Below are positions 12,196-24,919 of a stretch of DNA of 64,000 nt, piece after piece (within the stretch, counting starts at the first letter, position 1; the number at the start of each line of letters is the position of its first letter). The stretch comes from Epiperipatus broadwayi (Eukaryota; Onychophora; Udeonychophora; Euonychophora; Peripatidae): positions 32,580,885-32,644,884 of the forward strand of contig JAQFVV010012394.1 in the NCBI GenBank assembly GCA_028023455.1, given 5' to 3'. A model generated the notes under the pieces. That model made no database searches, had not been told where the DNA came from, and saw nothing but the letters and a program-made list of their open reading frames with translations. The position numbers and the translations under genes are program-made.

Positions 12196-13240
12196 AAATG
12201 TTTTTGTTGCCAGGCAAATGCATGAAAATTGTCAGGAATAAAAGAGTGATTTATACATTGGTTTTATTAATTTGGTAAAGTCATTTGGTTCAGTTAATAT
12301 GACAAGTGTATAGCATTATTTGAAATTAGTTGGTTATCACCAAAATTCATTTGTATTATACGCTTTCTACATGATGGATTGAGAGAAAATGTTATTGGTA
12401 CAGGAGAAAATCTGAGGCATTGAAATAAAAACTGGTGCTAAACAAGAATATGTTCTTGTTCCCACATTATTTTTAATTCTTATGACTGTGATCTTTGGAA
12501 TTACAAGATCCAATTAAGATTTGATAGTAGAATTTTTATTTCGAATCAATTAAATGTGAAAACAAGAAGGTACTCTTTTATTTTAAATATAATTTGAATA
12601 TAACATAAACTCTTAAGCTATCAACAATATCAACCTGTAGTCAAGGCAACCTTCTTTAACAATGAAGATGATAACACTTTTATCTGTGGTCATATATTTA
12701 TATAGATACTAAATTTCACTACAGGTTAAGATCGTTGATCGCTTAAGAGTTGGTTCTTATCATCTACATTTATAAACCTATTAAAGCATTGACTAATTGG
12801 CTTCATTGTTTTAGTAAATTTATTTTGAATTTATAATATACTGATGATTGTGCTATTTTTGCCAGTTCAAAACTCGGTTTATAGAATGTGTTTAATGTTT
12901 TGATGCAAAATTAAAAATACTCATGTTCTTTATCAGCCAACAATAGAAAAAAATCCTCAGCAACATTTATTTTGGTTGGTTAACACTTTGAGAATTTTAA
13001 TTAGTTTAAATATCTTGGTAGCTTTATAAGTAGAAAGAGGAACTTAGATATCAAGGTACATCATAGACTGTGAAGTGTTTATCATCGCAGAAAAATAACT
13101 ACTACAACAATGTTACTATATTATTTTAACTAATTTATTTTATGGAAGTAAAACTTGGACACTCTATTATTGTAATATAATGTCATTAGAAAATATTCAT
13201 TCACTAATAATGTTTTATATAATGATGAGAACATAAAACT
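12195..13240 (+). pseudogene. Decayed LINE reverse transcriptase, 3' part
   Basis: Translation resumes with an ARQMHENCQE-like word, then the RT motif A region (LVKSFGSVN, normally D..KAFDTV), KQEYVLVPTLF (motif B region, normally KQGCVLAPTLF), YTDDCAIFA near 12836-12865 (motif C; YADD changed to YTDD) and FYGSKTWTL near 13138-13165, the post-RT tail. These are successive landmarks of one LINE protein, so it is the continuation of the 11.2-11.55 kb fragment. Many stops and frameshifts; dead copy. Confidence 0.72.
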
Positions 13241-13244
13241 AATC

Positions 13245-13420
13245 AGCATGTTTCCCAACTTGCTCGATATGAGTGTCCACTCTTGTAAAGTTCTCAACTT
13301 GCTTGATGTGAGTGTCCACTCTCATAAAGTTCTCAACTTGCTCAATGTGAGTGTTCACTCTTGTAAAGTTCTCAACTTGCTCGATGTGAATGTCCACTCT
13401 GGTAAAGTCACACTTTTGTT
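13245..13420. repeat. 39-bp minisatellite
   Basis: About four and a half copies of a 39-bp unit (TTCTCAACTTGCTCGATGTG, then AGTGTCCACTCTTGTAAAG) lie in tandem. Because 39 is a multiple of three, the minus strand stays open across it (13239-13448) and reads as a 13-residue repeat of the FTRVDTHIEQVEN type. There is no start context or domain to argue for a gene. Confidence 0.8.
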
Positions 13421-13449
13421 GAACTGAACATGTAAAATGAATGACCAAT

Positions 13450-14208
13450 GCAAATTTTTTTTAAAAGTGTATTTTATGGTAAACATGGACATGACTTTTA
13501 TGGGAGAGGTAAATCCAGTTATGTTATAAGGATTATCTCAAAGTCATTTTTAAAAAAATGCTATTTAAATTTCTTCCATTAAAAACATATGTGAGAAAAA
13601 GAATACATTGGAGATCTACCACTGAAGTATTTTAGAAAAAAAAAAACATTTTCTGCTGAAAAAATTAAGTCAGCATAAAAAATATCAAATAAACAAAAAA
13701 TATAAAACAGTTTGTTCTAGTGTTCTTTCTCTCTCTCTGTATATATATTTATGTTGTGATTACTTAGCTCAAATCACAACGATTACGATCATTATCTAAG
13801 TTTGAACCTTATTATTAAAACAGTAAAAGAACTCTTGAGTATGTATGAATATTCAAGAAAAAAGCAATGAGAAAAAAAGCACTGTTCAATATTAAGACTT
13901 GTAATTATAACTAAAATGAGCAAGATTGTAAATACAAGCTAAATTTAACTTCGTTATCAGAAAGATGATCTCTCTCTTTTTTAAAAAAAAAGAAAATTAA
14001 ATGTTATAATGTACACATAAATAGACATTTAACTTTATTATTGTTTATCTTTTTTATATATTTTTAATGGCCCATTGAGAAAAATATTATTTATTTGGTA
14101 TAAGAATTTAATGCAATTATATTATAACTATCAGATGTAAAATATTTTAAACAAATGTATAACTTTGATTACTTTTAATTAAATGTGGCTCAGTATATAT
14201 ATATATAT
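13450..14208. other. Unassigned AT-rich DNA
   Basis: No gene, clear repeat boundary or RNA fold is seen. Short CT and TA microsatellites lie near 13723-13750 and 14192-14211. Confidence 0.4.
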
Positions 14209-14370
14209 ATAAACAAAGGGAGTAAATTACCCACCCCCTCAGGCTATGTATTAAAAGTACTACAGCTGAGCAGCAAAGGATCAGCAATCTATTCTTGATC
14301 TTTTGCTCAGCATTTAGAAGACTTTTAAGTCATAGCCTGGGGGAAGTGTGATTTACTCCCTTTGTATGTA
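14209..14370. mobile_element. MITE, CAAAGGGAGTAAAT family (copy 1)
   Basis: Terminal inverted repeats ACAAAGGGAGTAAAT (14213) and ATTTACTCCCTTTGT (14351-14365) continue inward imperfectly for about 40 bp (CAGGCTATG against CATAGCCTG). The interior word TCTATTCTTGATC recurs in copies at 35.8-36.4 kb and 37.3-37.4 kb. No coding capacity. It is inserted next to a TA run; a duplication cannot be defined there. Confidence 0.75.
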
Positions 14371-14479
14371 TAACTTTATTGGCAAAAGTTCATGTAATTA
14401 AGAAAAACTTTATTAATAGAGGAGTTTGGTACTGTATGTAAGTTCTGGTTGTTGTTTTTTTATTGGTATAATTAAAAAA

Positions 14480-16434
14480 AAACTATTGGTGAAGTGAAAA
14501 TTCTGCTTGATCACATTAGATCTAACAGAAAATCCTGGCCTGTGGCAGTCCAGCTGGATGTGTCCAATGCTTTTGATACAGTAGATGTCAACATTCTTCT
14601 TGAATTGCTATCTCAGTTGGACATATCAAAACAGATAATTCATATATTGGACAATCTCCTGAATAATAGGCATATTCATATTTCCATAAATGGACATTAC
14701 TCAGATGGATTTGGCCCTTCAAGATCCATACCACAAGGTTCACTGTTGAGTGGTCTATTGTTCATAAAGTACATCGACCCTTTGATTAAAGAGCTAGATC
14801 AGCTTCCAGGGATATATGTGCCCCAGCTTAAGAAAAACATCAAGGTTTTCGCATACATGGATGACATTACTTATGATTCTTCCATCCCGTAAATATCTGA
14901 AGACATTTCATTCCATAATTATCAATTATACTAAAGATTATAAATTATCCATCAATCCTCACAAGTCATCATCCTGGTGCATCAACACTGGTAGGAAAAT
15001 ACTATCCAATTTTTCAGCGGAACCTCAGTGTTTTCTGGGGTTCCCTATCTTCAAGTCACAGACTGCTATGTCTGTCTGCCTACAAAAATCCATCATAAGC
15101 AATGCTACTAAGGTGGTTCAGTCGCTGTCAAGGACATACCTGTCCCTACAAGGGAAGATTGCTCTGATTAATATGAAGATTATGGCGAGCATAAATTACT
15201 ACCTGCCAATAATGACAGTTACCAAATCATTCAGCTTACAGATTCAGAGGCTCTGTGGTCAGCTCTTATGGAGAGGTTGGACCACTGCAATTAGCATTCA
15301 CAGACTTCAGTTTCACAGGAGACAGAATGGTATGGGTCTCCATTCAATACAGACAATCAATTTCCAAAAAGGGTATTCACTTTTAGTAAACCTGGGGAAA
15401 AAATACCCTCTATCAGGTATTATAGAGACTGTAATACCTACTGACAGACCTCCCCCCAGTAAACACTCATGGCTTGACACCATTATTAAACAACAATCTC
15501 TATACATCGGGCACTCAACAACAGAGTTTAATAATAAAATCAACATCTGGCAGGCACATTGCCTGCTGAATCCTGTAAATACAGTTATTTATGCTCACCT
15601 AGGGTGCAGCAATCATAAAATCACCACAATATTTAAATATCTGCTACTGGAGCCCAAACTTTTGGATTATCTGATCAAGGTGAATAAGGGTTCCATGCCA
15701 ACTAATATATTCTTATACTACAAGTGGTTTCTAAATAAAATAGACCCAATTTGTTATGCCTAATCTAGAGGAGAGGAGACCTTTAATCATCTGTTAAATA
15801 TATGTCCAGGCTATAACAGTATTCGAAGTGTTATCTCTCAACACTGCATTATAGCAGTGGATAAAATCCTGGACATCAGGAGTTGTCTCTTCTCTGGAGA
15901 CTTTACAGTTATCAGGATATCTATCTTCCTGACATACGCTTTTTGGTACACAAGGTGCAGGACAAAGTTCACACAACCAACACTGAACCCCAATGCTATA
16001 TTTTGCAATAAGATCAAAGCTCTTCAAGACAAGGACAAGATACTATCCTCTAGATTTTTGTTTAATAATACATGGAGCCTACTAGTGTGGCCCACAGACT
16101 CTACATGAATTTTGGACCTGATATATCCACATTGTAGTGTATTGTAGAAGTAGTCTATGTTGCAACATGTCGGATTCTACTAGAGAGGCATTGATTTCAC
16201 ACTACATGTATCCCAGCTGATAAGTTAGCATTATTGGGTCAACCTAAAAAGGGGTGGGCAATACCAACAAAATAGTGCGTATTTACTCATATATCAACCT
16301 GCTAGTGCAGAGAATGGCTCGGGCATACTTCTTCCAGACCAATGCCAGCAATGGATGAGCCAACATTAACAAAGTGTATTTATTATGCATCTGTACAATT
16401 TTATTATGTCAATAAAATATTTTTTAAATAAACA
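14480..16434 (+). pseudogene. LINE copy B, 5'-truncated APE-type LINE ORF2
   Basis: The copy starts inside the reverse transcriptase. Frame 14494-14892 holds motif A (AVQLDVSNAFDTVD), motif B (SIPQGSLLSGLLF) and motif C (FAYMDD); a frameshift around 14870 moves coding to frame 14816-15763, which continues through FLGFPIFKS, the thumb (TYLSLQGKIALINMKIMA) and the downstream domain up to NKIDPIC. A stop at 15761-15763 replaces the second cysteine of the Cys-His knuckle seen in copy A; coding then continues (EETFNHLLNICP) to about 16108. A CAATAAAAT signal lies at 16410. ATAATTAAAA occurs at both 14468 and 16435, a possible 10-bp duplication. Related to but clearly diverged from copy A. The endonuclease and ORF1 are missing. 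Confidence 0.88.
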
Positions 16435-16439
16435 ATAAT

Positions 16440-17090
16440 TAAAAGATTATTTGATAAATATTTTATAAAAGAAAGTAAAAATAATACCACTGTATACTAA
16501 GATAATTAAATTAACACTTAACAGGATGTATATAATAGATGAAAATAGATTAAAATGCTAATGAAGGGTCAAAATATGTTTTTGCAGTATTTTGATAAGT
16601 TAAGAAAAAAATGATTTAAAAAAATAAGAAATTTAATATTATTTCGAATTAGTTTTTTATTTGAGATGTAGCAGATAGGGCCAGACAAAATCAGCTACTA
16701 ATCTTTATATAGTACTCAATTATAAGAAAGAAAAGTGAAGATAAATAAGTAAATAATATATACTTTCAGTAATGGATTACAGATTAATGATCCTATTTTA
16801 GTCATCGAAACAGAGAACATGGTGTATTATTGGTCCCAAAGCATATAGTGTTCCTCATTACCATGATTGTGTTATATTTAGAGGAAATAAAGATGTCATA
16901 CTAAGTAAGAGAATTGTCATGTCTTAAACTCATGTTTAGTAAGTTATCATGTGGAGCCAATTCTTTTAATCAAGGAAAATAAAGATACTTACGTACTAGT
17001 CCTGTGACACTTTGACTTTTTCCACTGATCTTAATTTGTCATTGATGATGTGCCCAAAATGATGTGTACGCTGATCTTAATTATTCATTG
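16440..17090. other. Unassigned AT-rich DNA
   Basis: No coding or structural feature is supported between LINE copy B and the foldback element. Confidence 0.4.
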
Positions 17091-17093
17091 CTG

Positions 17094-17805
17094 ATACTTC
17101 AATTATTTTAAAATATAGTTTTTTTCAAGGAACACTAAAAAAAAAATAAAAAAATACTAACATTATAATAATAAATACTACATATTCCAAGTAAATGCAA
17201 AAACATTAAAAAAATACTAAAAGATTATCTTTACCTCAAAACATTTTTTATTACAAACAATCTCAACTTAATAAACAATTTTACATTTATATACCCATCC
17301 AAAAATATCCTAAAAATATTTAATTAACAAACCTATTGTTTTCTTTTTTCTTTAAACATTAAGATTTTGAATAAATCCTTTAGAAATGATTAAACTCATA
17401 TCATGAAAGAATAATAAAGGAAGGAATTTACATTAGTGAAATTAAACCTGAATTAATAGAAAAAAAAAGGAAAACAATAGGTTTGTTAATTAAATGTTTG
17501 AGCTATTGGTACGCTCTCTGTATTACATTTTTGTAAATACAAGCTTATAAAAGCAATGCCATATTATATATGACTTGCTTTATTAATTATTAAATGTTTT
17601 AGGGTATTTTTTGGATGGGTATATAAATGTAATTTTTTTTAATTAAGTTGAGATTGTAATAGAAAAGGTGTTGAGATAAAGATATTTTTTTTTAGTATTT
17701 TTTAATTTTTTGCCTTTGTTTGGAATATGTGATATTTATTATTATATATTTGTATTTTTTTTTAGTGTTCCTTGAAAAAGACTATATTTTAAAATAGTTG
17801 AAACA
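17094..17805. mobile_element. Large AT-rich foldback element
   Basis: The left arm (about 17094-17352) and right arm (about 17458-17805) are reverse complements over most of their length: AAAATATAGTTTTTTTCAAG mirrors the segment near 17778-17796, ATATACCCATCCAAAAA mirrors TTTTTGGATGGGTATAT, and AACAAACCTATTGTTTTC mirrors GAAAACAATAGGTTTGTT. The right arm has ~90 extra bp around 17495-17590. No ORF. It is a long-inverted-repeat, foldback-type non-autonomous DNA transposon or an inverted duplication. Confidence 0.75.
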
Positions 17806-17809
17806 TTGG

Positions 17810-18630
17810 GTATATTTTTATTTTTATTATAATCATATAAAAAACAAGTTTTTAAAAGAAATTTGATGTATTCATTTACATATATGGAAAATTATGAACT
17901 ATTTTGAAAAGAAAAAAAAAGTGTAGATGATATTTTAAATTCATTGTTTAATAATATATATAAAAACTTTTATAAAAAATTTTTTTATTTAATATAAGGA
18001 ATAAGGCAATAAAAACCAAAAAATATTTTCTTCTTTGATCATATTTTGGATTAGTATGTATAACAATAAATAAGTGTTCATCATCCAAAAATTAATTAAT
18101 TTAGTCATTAGTTTACAAAATAGATTGGATTAGTTAATTTATAGATGTACTTCATTTTTTGTCATATTTCTAATTTTTGAAATGAAATTTACATATGTTA
18201 AAAGTCATTTACAGACTTTTTTTTATAAAAATGATATTTTTAAAAATACAACTTTTAGTTAAGCAATCAAGTTTTACTTCTTACATAGTCATAGAATCTT
18301 TTCTAAATCATGATTCAATGAATTAAAAAATAAATAAAAATAAAAACAAACTATAGTGCCCATTTTAAAATTAAAAATAAAATAAAACAATTTACACTTT
18401 AAAATTCATTTTTCATGCACATTATGTTCAATTATTAAAAGTTTTTATTTTTATAATTTTTAACCAATAAAACATGGAATTTCCTTCAGTGCTGCACTTT
18501 TTAAAAAAAAAAAATTAAAATTAAATGCTCATGATACATCCATTACAAAGACATAAATTATTAATGTCATAATTAGTTTAAATAATCTAACATCAATAGT
18601 TCATCATAAAACAGGTAATATAAACATCTT
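17810..18630. other. Unassigned AT-rich DNA
   Basis: Extremely AT-rich with homopolymer runs; no feature supported. Confidence 0.4.
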
Positions 18631-18631
18631 A

Positions 18632-18944
18632 TTTGGTACTTTAGTATTAACTAAGCTATGATGTACTACACAACCCATCGGTAGATATGATTGACAATGA
18701 ACCAAAACACTGCCATGGCAACTGAAACATTGGCATGATTAATAGATAGGAGTGGTGAAGGTGGGTTTGTGGTCACCTTTGAGATTTTTGGTACTTCAGT
18801 ATTAACTAAGCTATGATATACTACACAACCCACCCATAGATATGATCTATGATGAACCAAAACATGTCATGGCAACTGAAACATTGGCATGACTAACTGA
18901 TAGAAGTGGTGAAGGTGGGTTCATGGTAACCTTCGAGATTTTGG
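18632..18944. repeat. Two tandem ~156-bp repeats
   Basis: Unit 1 (18632-18787) and unit 2 (18788-18944) both start TTGGTACTT.AGTATTAACT and continue with CTATGAT.TACTACACAACCC, then TGAACCAAAAC, CATGGCAACTGAAACATTGG and AGTGGTGAAGGTGGGTT. Divergence is modest. The leading words resemble the arms of the hairpin at 19410-19550, so both belong to one family. Confidence 0.75.
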
Positions 18945-19409
18945 AATACTTCAATGAATTTTGGTAAATATCTGTCTTTTACCTACTGTCATCTTTCAAG
19001 TGAGAGGTGTTTTTTATTGTGTGTCATCTACTATTTTGAATATTTTGTGAAATTTTAATCTTTTGATTTCTAATTTTACACTTTGATTGTGGAATTATTT
19101 CTGATTATTAGCTATTATTTCTTTTCTTTGTTGATTACTTAAATATCATTAATAATTTTCATTTTAAATACTTTTTTCTCATACTAAATTATTACTTAGT
19201 ATTGAATTTTCTTGGTTTCAGCACCAAATGATTATTTAAATATTGTTAAAAATTGCAATGATTACTTAAAATTATAATGATTTTTGATTATTTATATTTA
19301 CATTTTTTCATTTTCATAATTTTTTGCCGTAGTAAATTATTAGTTATTATTACATTTTTTTTGTTTCAGGGCACAGAATGGCCAACATACCAATGTCAAT
19401 GTCTCCTTC

Positions 19410-19550
19410 TTTGGTATTAACTATGCTATGACATACTACCCTGAAGGCATACTATTCTAATCTTGCTATCTTGGAGACATTATCTTAAAGATCGTAAGAT
19501 TAGAATAGCATGCTTTCGGGGTAGTATGTCATAGCATAGTTAATACCAAA
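19410..19550. repeat. Palindromic hairpin element
   Basis: A ~55-bp left arm (19410-19464) starts TTTGGTATTAACTATGCTAT and the right arm (19495-19550) ends in its reverse complement, with a ~30-bp loop. Arms are nearly perfect (CTGAAGGCATACTATTCTAA against TTAGAATAGCATGCTTTCGG). Non-coding; probably a MITE related to the repeats at 18.6-18.9 kb. Confidence 0.8.
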
Positions 19551-19744
19551 GTACCTTTTATTTTGATTGTTTCATAAGGTAATTTATAGTTATTAAGTCG
19601 ATTTGTGTTTTTTTCTGTGAATAAATAAAAGTAAAATAATTCATAATGTAATTTATAATAAGAGCTTTCAACATTAAATACATAAATGCAATTGATAAAA
19701 AATATCAACTTAGCAATTGGTATGACATTATTCAACCATAAATA

Positions 19745-22700
19745 CAAGGTTAATTATGCAGTGGCTCATAAATAGATCCAGTTACATATATCAAAGATAA
19801 AGATTTTGCAACATTATCTAAATTCTCAAGAACACCACCTGCAGGCATTGGTATCATTATTGAAAATAAAACTCATTCAATTCTTTCAAAATATCATACG
19901 TGAATACATGCTGATCTGTACCCTCTATCACTAAGCAGTAACTTTAACATTGGCTTTGTCTATTTACCCCTAGGGCTAATGATAATTAAAAAAACTTATT
20001 TTTACCATAAATTCAATGTTTGCATCCTCACCACACTCATTTTTTCTATTAGGAAATTTTAATATGTCATGAAAAATTTGTTAATAATTGGTTAAAGGTA
20101 CTAGCACTCCTATTAATGAGTGGAGAGGGTTTTTTACCAATGAATGCAATTTCTTTTAATAAGGGTAGATTTATATCCCTAATTAACTTAGTATTTTACT
20201 TATCTTCATTAAAACACCTAATTAACATATCACTTAAATACTCTTTCCTTCCCCCACCCCTGAAAGCCTTTTTTCTAAAATGTACATTTATCTACATAAA
20301 ACTAAAAACATTGTAATAAACCTTGTCCAAACCAGGATTACTTATATAAATATAATATTCTATACAATAAACTGGATGACCCAAAGAATTCAATCATCCA
20401 CAGATCTTATGAGATGATTAGATGAAATACACAAAAAATACTCTTATTCCTTCAATAGATAATGATCGACCCAAATTATCATTTAAAAAATATCTACAAA
20501 ACCATATGCCATTCCTTTAAGGAATATTTAACAATTGAAAAAAAAGGATACTTTTAAATCAACCTCACACATGGTCTAATCCATATATAGATGAGAATGG
20601 ATGCATCCATCTTCAATTTGAGTCCCAGGTGCCCTCAAAGTGCAAAACAAAATAATTTCTGGTAAGTACATAATAAAATCTTCAAATGCACAAGACTTTG
20701 ATCCCTACCCCTGCTTTCTTGATATATCTGAGGAAGAAACTATTTTCTTACCAATAAAATTTACACAATAACTAAATGAAATACAAGATTCATGTCATCC
20801 TGGGATACATGAAATACTAAGATTTGAATTTGTTCATCTAAGCCACTTTGCTCCCAATATCTTTCAGTTTAGAAAACTTTTTAATAAAAAAGTATATAGA
20901 AATACAAGGACTCTATCCACTGTTCCTAATTTCATTTTTAAAAAAGCATGAAACATTGGCTGAATTAACAAATCTTAGATCAATATCCATGTGTCCATGA
21001 TGAATAAAATTACTAGAATCAGTTAACTAAAATAAAATAGAGCCATACCTCTTGCCATAAATTTCAAGCATGCAATTTTCAGAAAATCAAGTAAGTTTTA
21101 TATTCAAAACAACAATAGATTATATCAGATGCAACAAAAAATAGTCTGATTGTAATTCAATTAGATATTAAATATGCATGTAACAAATCCCAAATAGGTA
21201 CACTAATCAGTCTATTTTGACAACACAACTATTCCCAAATCATTGATATGTATTATCATAAATCTTTTACTAAATAGGGAAATATATATAGCCCTAAACA
21301 CAAAAATCTCATCTCCAATTATACCCTATTGCTCAATTCTTCAAGGAGCCCCTTTAAGTGCTCCTATTCACCCTATATCAACTAATTAAAACTATAGAAA
21401 AAGAACTGGAACAGATGTTTGTAGCCTTAATACAAACATTTCATGTATACCCTATTGCTCAATTCTTCAAGGATCCCCTTTAAGTGCTCCTATTCACCCT
21501 ATATCCACTAATTAAAACTATAGAAAAAGAACTGGAATAGATGTTTCTAGCCTTAATACAAACATTTCATGTATAGCATTTATGGATGATATTTTAATAC
21601 TTTTACAATCCAAAAAACAAGTACTGCAACGTCTTCAGATACTCTCAACTAATAAATATAAACTTAGCTTTAATATGAAAAACTCTTATGTGCAACAGGT
21701 ATACACTTGAACCTGTCTTCAAGAACATTTTAAAGAAATACCTAATACTTTCCTAGGAATTTTCTCTTTTATCTAAGCAAAATTATAGTGCAGATTATAA
21801 TGCAAGAAAAGCTTAAAAAATAGAAAATATTGTTAAATTATTTGAGAAATAACTTTTACTTTATGCAAAAACAACCCTCTTTAACATGTTAGCAATGACA
21901 AAAATATGCATATTATACTCCAATAATACTCTTCACCAAAGTCTTTACTAACGACATTTACTCACTATGGTGAAAACTTCCTTGGGGTAAACATACAAAA
22001 GCCATATCAATTAAACATTTACAAAATTTATTTGTTCACATTGGACCAAAACTACACAAAATTTATATATTCAAATTACAAAAAAACATTTAACATAATT
22101 TCATCATGTGCTAAAACTTACTCAAATCTAGAGATCACCTGTAAAATTACAACTACTGATTGACCATCCCCAAACTCAAAATATTGGGAATAACTTCCAA
22201 TCAAAATCTTTACTTTTGCTCTCCCAAAAATAAATATAAAAACTGGTAAGTGCACTATTGCTTTATCCACCACCCCAATATGAAGAAAATCCAATACTAA
22301 ACACCAACAACAAACAACTATGTCACAAATGTAAATATTGGTTATTAGAACCAAAATATTTTGACTTCTTAATAAAATTAAACTTAGAATCCCTGCTCAT
22401 CTTATGCATGTACAGATGCAAAAAAGGACCCATAAATACTGATGCTCAGTGTTATTCTATGTCACAAAGAGATTGAAACACAATCACATATTTGTTTTAT
22501 GTTAGTATCTTGAAAAAATCAGAACAATGATCTAGAACTATTTAACACCAAAAACAAGAATATTAACAGCCTTATAAAGTCATTTGCCAAAGGTTTCTAT
22601 CCCCACATTCATGCTAGCACATTCATTCGTTTTTCCATATGGTGTACCAGATGTACATTAGTATATAATAATGTTCATAGAAGACATCCAAATACTTCTA

Positions 22701-22860
22701 TTAACAAAATAGAAGCAATATGTTAAAGCGATAAAAAAAACCATTGCTGAACAAGGTGTATATACAAATACACGAGCATGAATACACACATTTTCAAGCC
22801 TTTAACAAGATCTCTAAAGGAATATAAATCATGAAAAATAATATGAAAAAAATCATAACC
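19745..22860 (+). pseudogene. LINE copy C, heavily decayed APE-type LINE ORF2
   Basis: Fragments in changing frames line up in order with ORF2 of copy A: endonuclease words near 19820-20330 (SRTPPAGIGIIIENKTHS; then LLGNFN where copy A has LLGDFN; then a region matching GRGFFPADAYSF and the IDLMFY stretch), RT words near 20900-21700 (a PQGSPLSA-like motif B; AFMDDILILL near 21579), the tail KYFDFLIKLN at 22350-22385, and FSIWCTRC near 22630. An in-frame 126-bp tandem duplication (21322-21447, 21448-21573) doubles the motif B region. Stops and frameshifts are too many for any function. Confidence 0.75.
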
Positions 22861-24190
22861 AATTTCAATTTTGTTTGTAAATTAATGTGAAAGTTGTGAA
22901 GCACATGTCTATTGTTCAATATTTAAAAATGTTATATGATGTATATATTCTTATTTTCTGTAATTTTTTCTCATTCTCTAAATTTATGATGTTTATAATA
23001 TTAATCCAATGTTATCACTTAATTATGTTTTGTTCAATATCATCTGGGCAAATCTACAAATGTATTCAAAGTTAAATATATCATAAAGTTTTTTGAAAGA
23101 TAAATATTGAAATGAAGTTACAAATGAAGTGAGAAGACAGACATTTTTCCATTAATGGTGTTACATAATAAAATTTTTAATCAAATAAAGGTAATTTTAC
23201 TCATAACCAAAATTGATGGTTGGTGACAGTTAAATGTCAATTTAATTTTAATATTTGTTAAAATGAAAAAAAAATTTGTGCAGTCGCTATATAGTAAAAT
23301 TAGCTTGTCAACTTTCAGAGTATTATCGGGCTTGGAGACTTCTCGGATATAATCTGATAAAGTTAAATTTAAATTGCAACGTTTACTATATAATTAAAAA
23401 CTATAAAGCCTATTTTTAAACTAAGAGTGTTCTAATAGTTTTTAATGAGATTTTTACTAAGATAATACACAAATCGTCTACTTACAGTTTTGGTCTTGAG
23501 CCAGCAAGATATCACGTGAGCATTTAAGTTGGGTTAATTGGCTCCACGATTCAAGGAAATTGCTGATGCAGATTACCTTCGGTGTAAATAAATATAGGTT
23601 AAACAATAAGGAGTTTAATCGGTCAAACAACGTTTTGAGAAATTGTAATAGGATGGAAACATTGACAAACGAAATTGTAATGAATGAATTGGGTAAGGAG
23701 ATAAAAAAATAATCACAGTGGGAACAAACCTGTGACATTTGTAGTAAAAGAAATATAATATATGATTATAAAAATCTTTAAATTAAGGAGTAACAGGTTG
23801 GATTATGTTTTGACTGAAAGAAAATTGGTGCAAACATATTTTAATATATTTAACAGAAGAAATACTCTTTTAATTAGGAGAATAAATATGTGCTAATGCA
23901 AAACTAGAAAGATAATATTGGCATTTAAAATTTTTTGAAATGTAAGATAAAACTTTAAAATTTTAAAATTGCGGAGACTTTAAGGAGATTTATAAATACA
24001 ATAAACACTTTTGAAATAATGCCTAAATACAACACTTTAAAACACTGATGTTAAAATATTCATTCTCTGGCTTAAAAACTTTGCATAATAATTTAATATA
24101 CAATGGACATATGTCATTTCTTTCATATACTACACAAAACAAATCACACTTCAGTCAATTAAAAGAAACTTGTACTCAGTATATAATTAA
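22860..24190. other. Unassigned DNA
   Basis: No gene is called. The patch 23270-23760 is less repetitive and has some CpG; a minus-strand frame at 23478-23738 (86 codons, no domain) runs into ACTGTAAGTA at about 23483-23492, which resembles a splice donor. A non-coding or 5' exon is conceivable but unsupported by any other signal. Confidence 0.3.
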
Positions 24191-24590
24191 CAATATTGCC
24201 ATTTTGAATTATTATTAATATCCTCCAGGATGAAGGTTACTCTGAGTCTAATCTATCCTCTCAATTCGTATAGATCTATATCCCACATTAGACCAACATA
24301 TTTCATTGCATCATACATAGATCTCATTTCTGGATCTTTTGAAATCTTTTGGGATCTGGACTTTAATATTTCAAGTATCTGTTTATTTTGTTTTCCTAGC
24401 AATATGGCAATTGCAGCTTCATTTTAATATTATAATTTATTTAATGATATCAGTGACACAGTATTTGTTCTCTCACTCATATATTTTTATTTTGTTCCAA
24501 TCTTATTATTCCCAACATATGTTAAAGTCTGTATCCTGTTGTTCTGTTAAGTGTCCAAATCTCAGATCTATATGTAAGAACTGTTAAAAT
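24190..24590 (-). pseudogene. RTE-like LINE C-terminal remnant
   Basis: On the minus strand, translation from about 24590 gives VLTYRSEIWTLNRTT, matching the LTYGSETWTL landmark that follows the RT in RTE-type LINEs, then decayed VREQ..VSLISLNK and RSRSQKISK..EMRSMYDAMK words from the tail. Broken frames. The 3' simple tail is not clear. Confidence 0.6.
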
Positions 24591-24919
24591 ACTTTTTTTT
24601 TTTTCAAACACATAAGTATATTTCCTTTTAATATTAAATTTATTATATTAAAAGTACTTTATATGTGATTAATTCTATGTTTACATCCATCTGCATATAT
24701 TATTTGTTAACGTTCAAGTGTTAGGCTTTGGACAACTGAGAAATCTCTAGTCATATATTAAAATTGATTATAATAATGATGATTGTTAATCCATTGTGAT
24801 TTATATGCCATAAATTAAAGATTTCATTTTATTCTAAACAGATTAATTAATAAAATTAATTAAAAATATTGAATGTGTTATATTTATATATTGTAATATT
24901 TTTAAATAATATAATTATA

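Noticed and set aside
24339-24587. 82-codon plus-strand ORF
   Set aside because: Antisense of the minus-strand LINE tail containing the WTL landmark.
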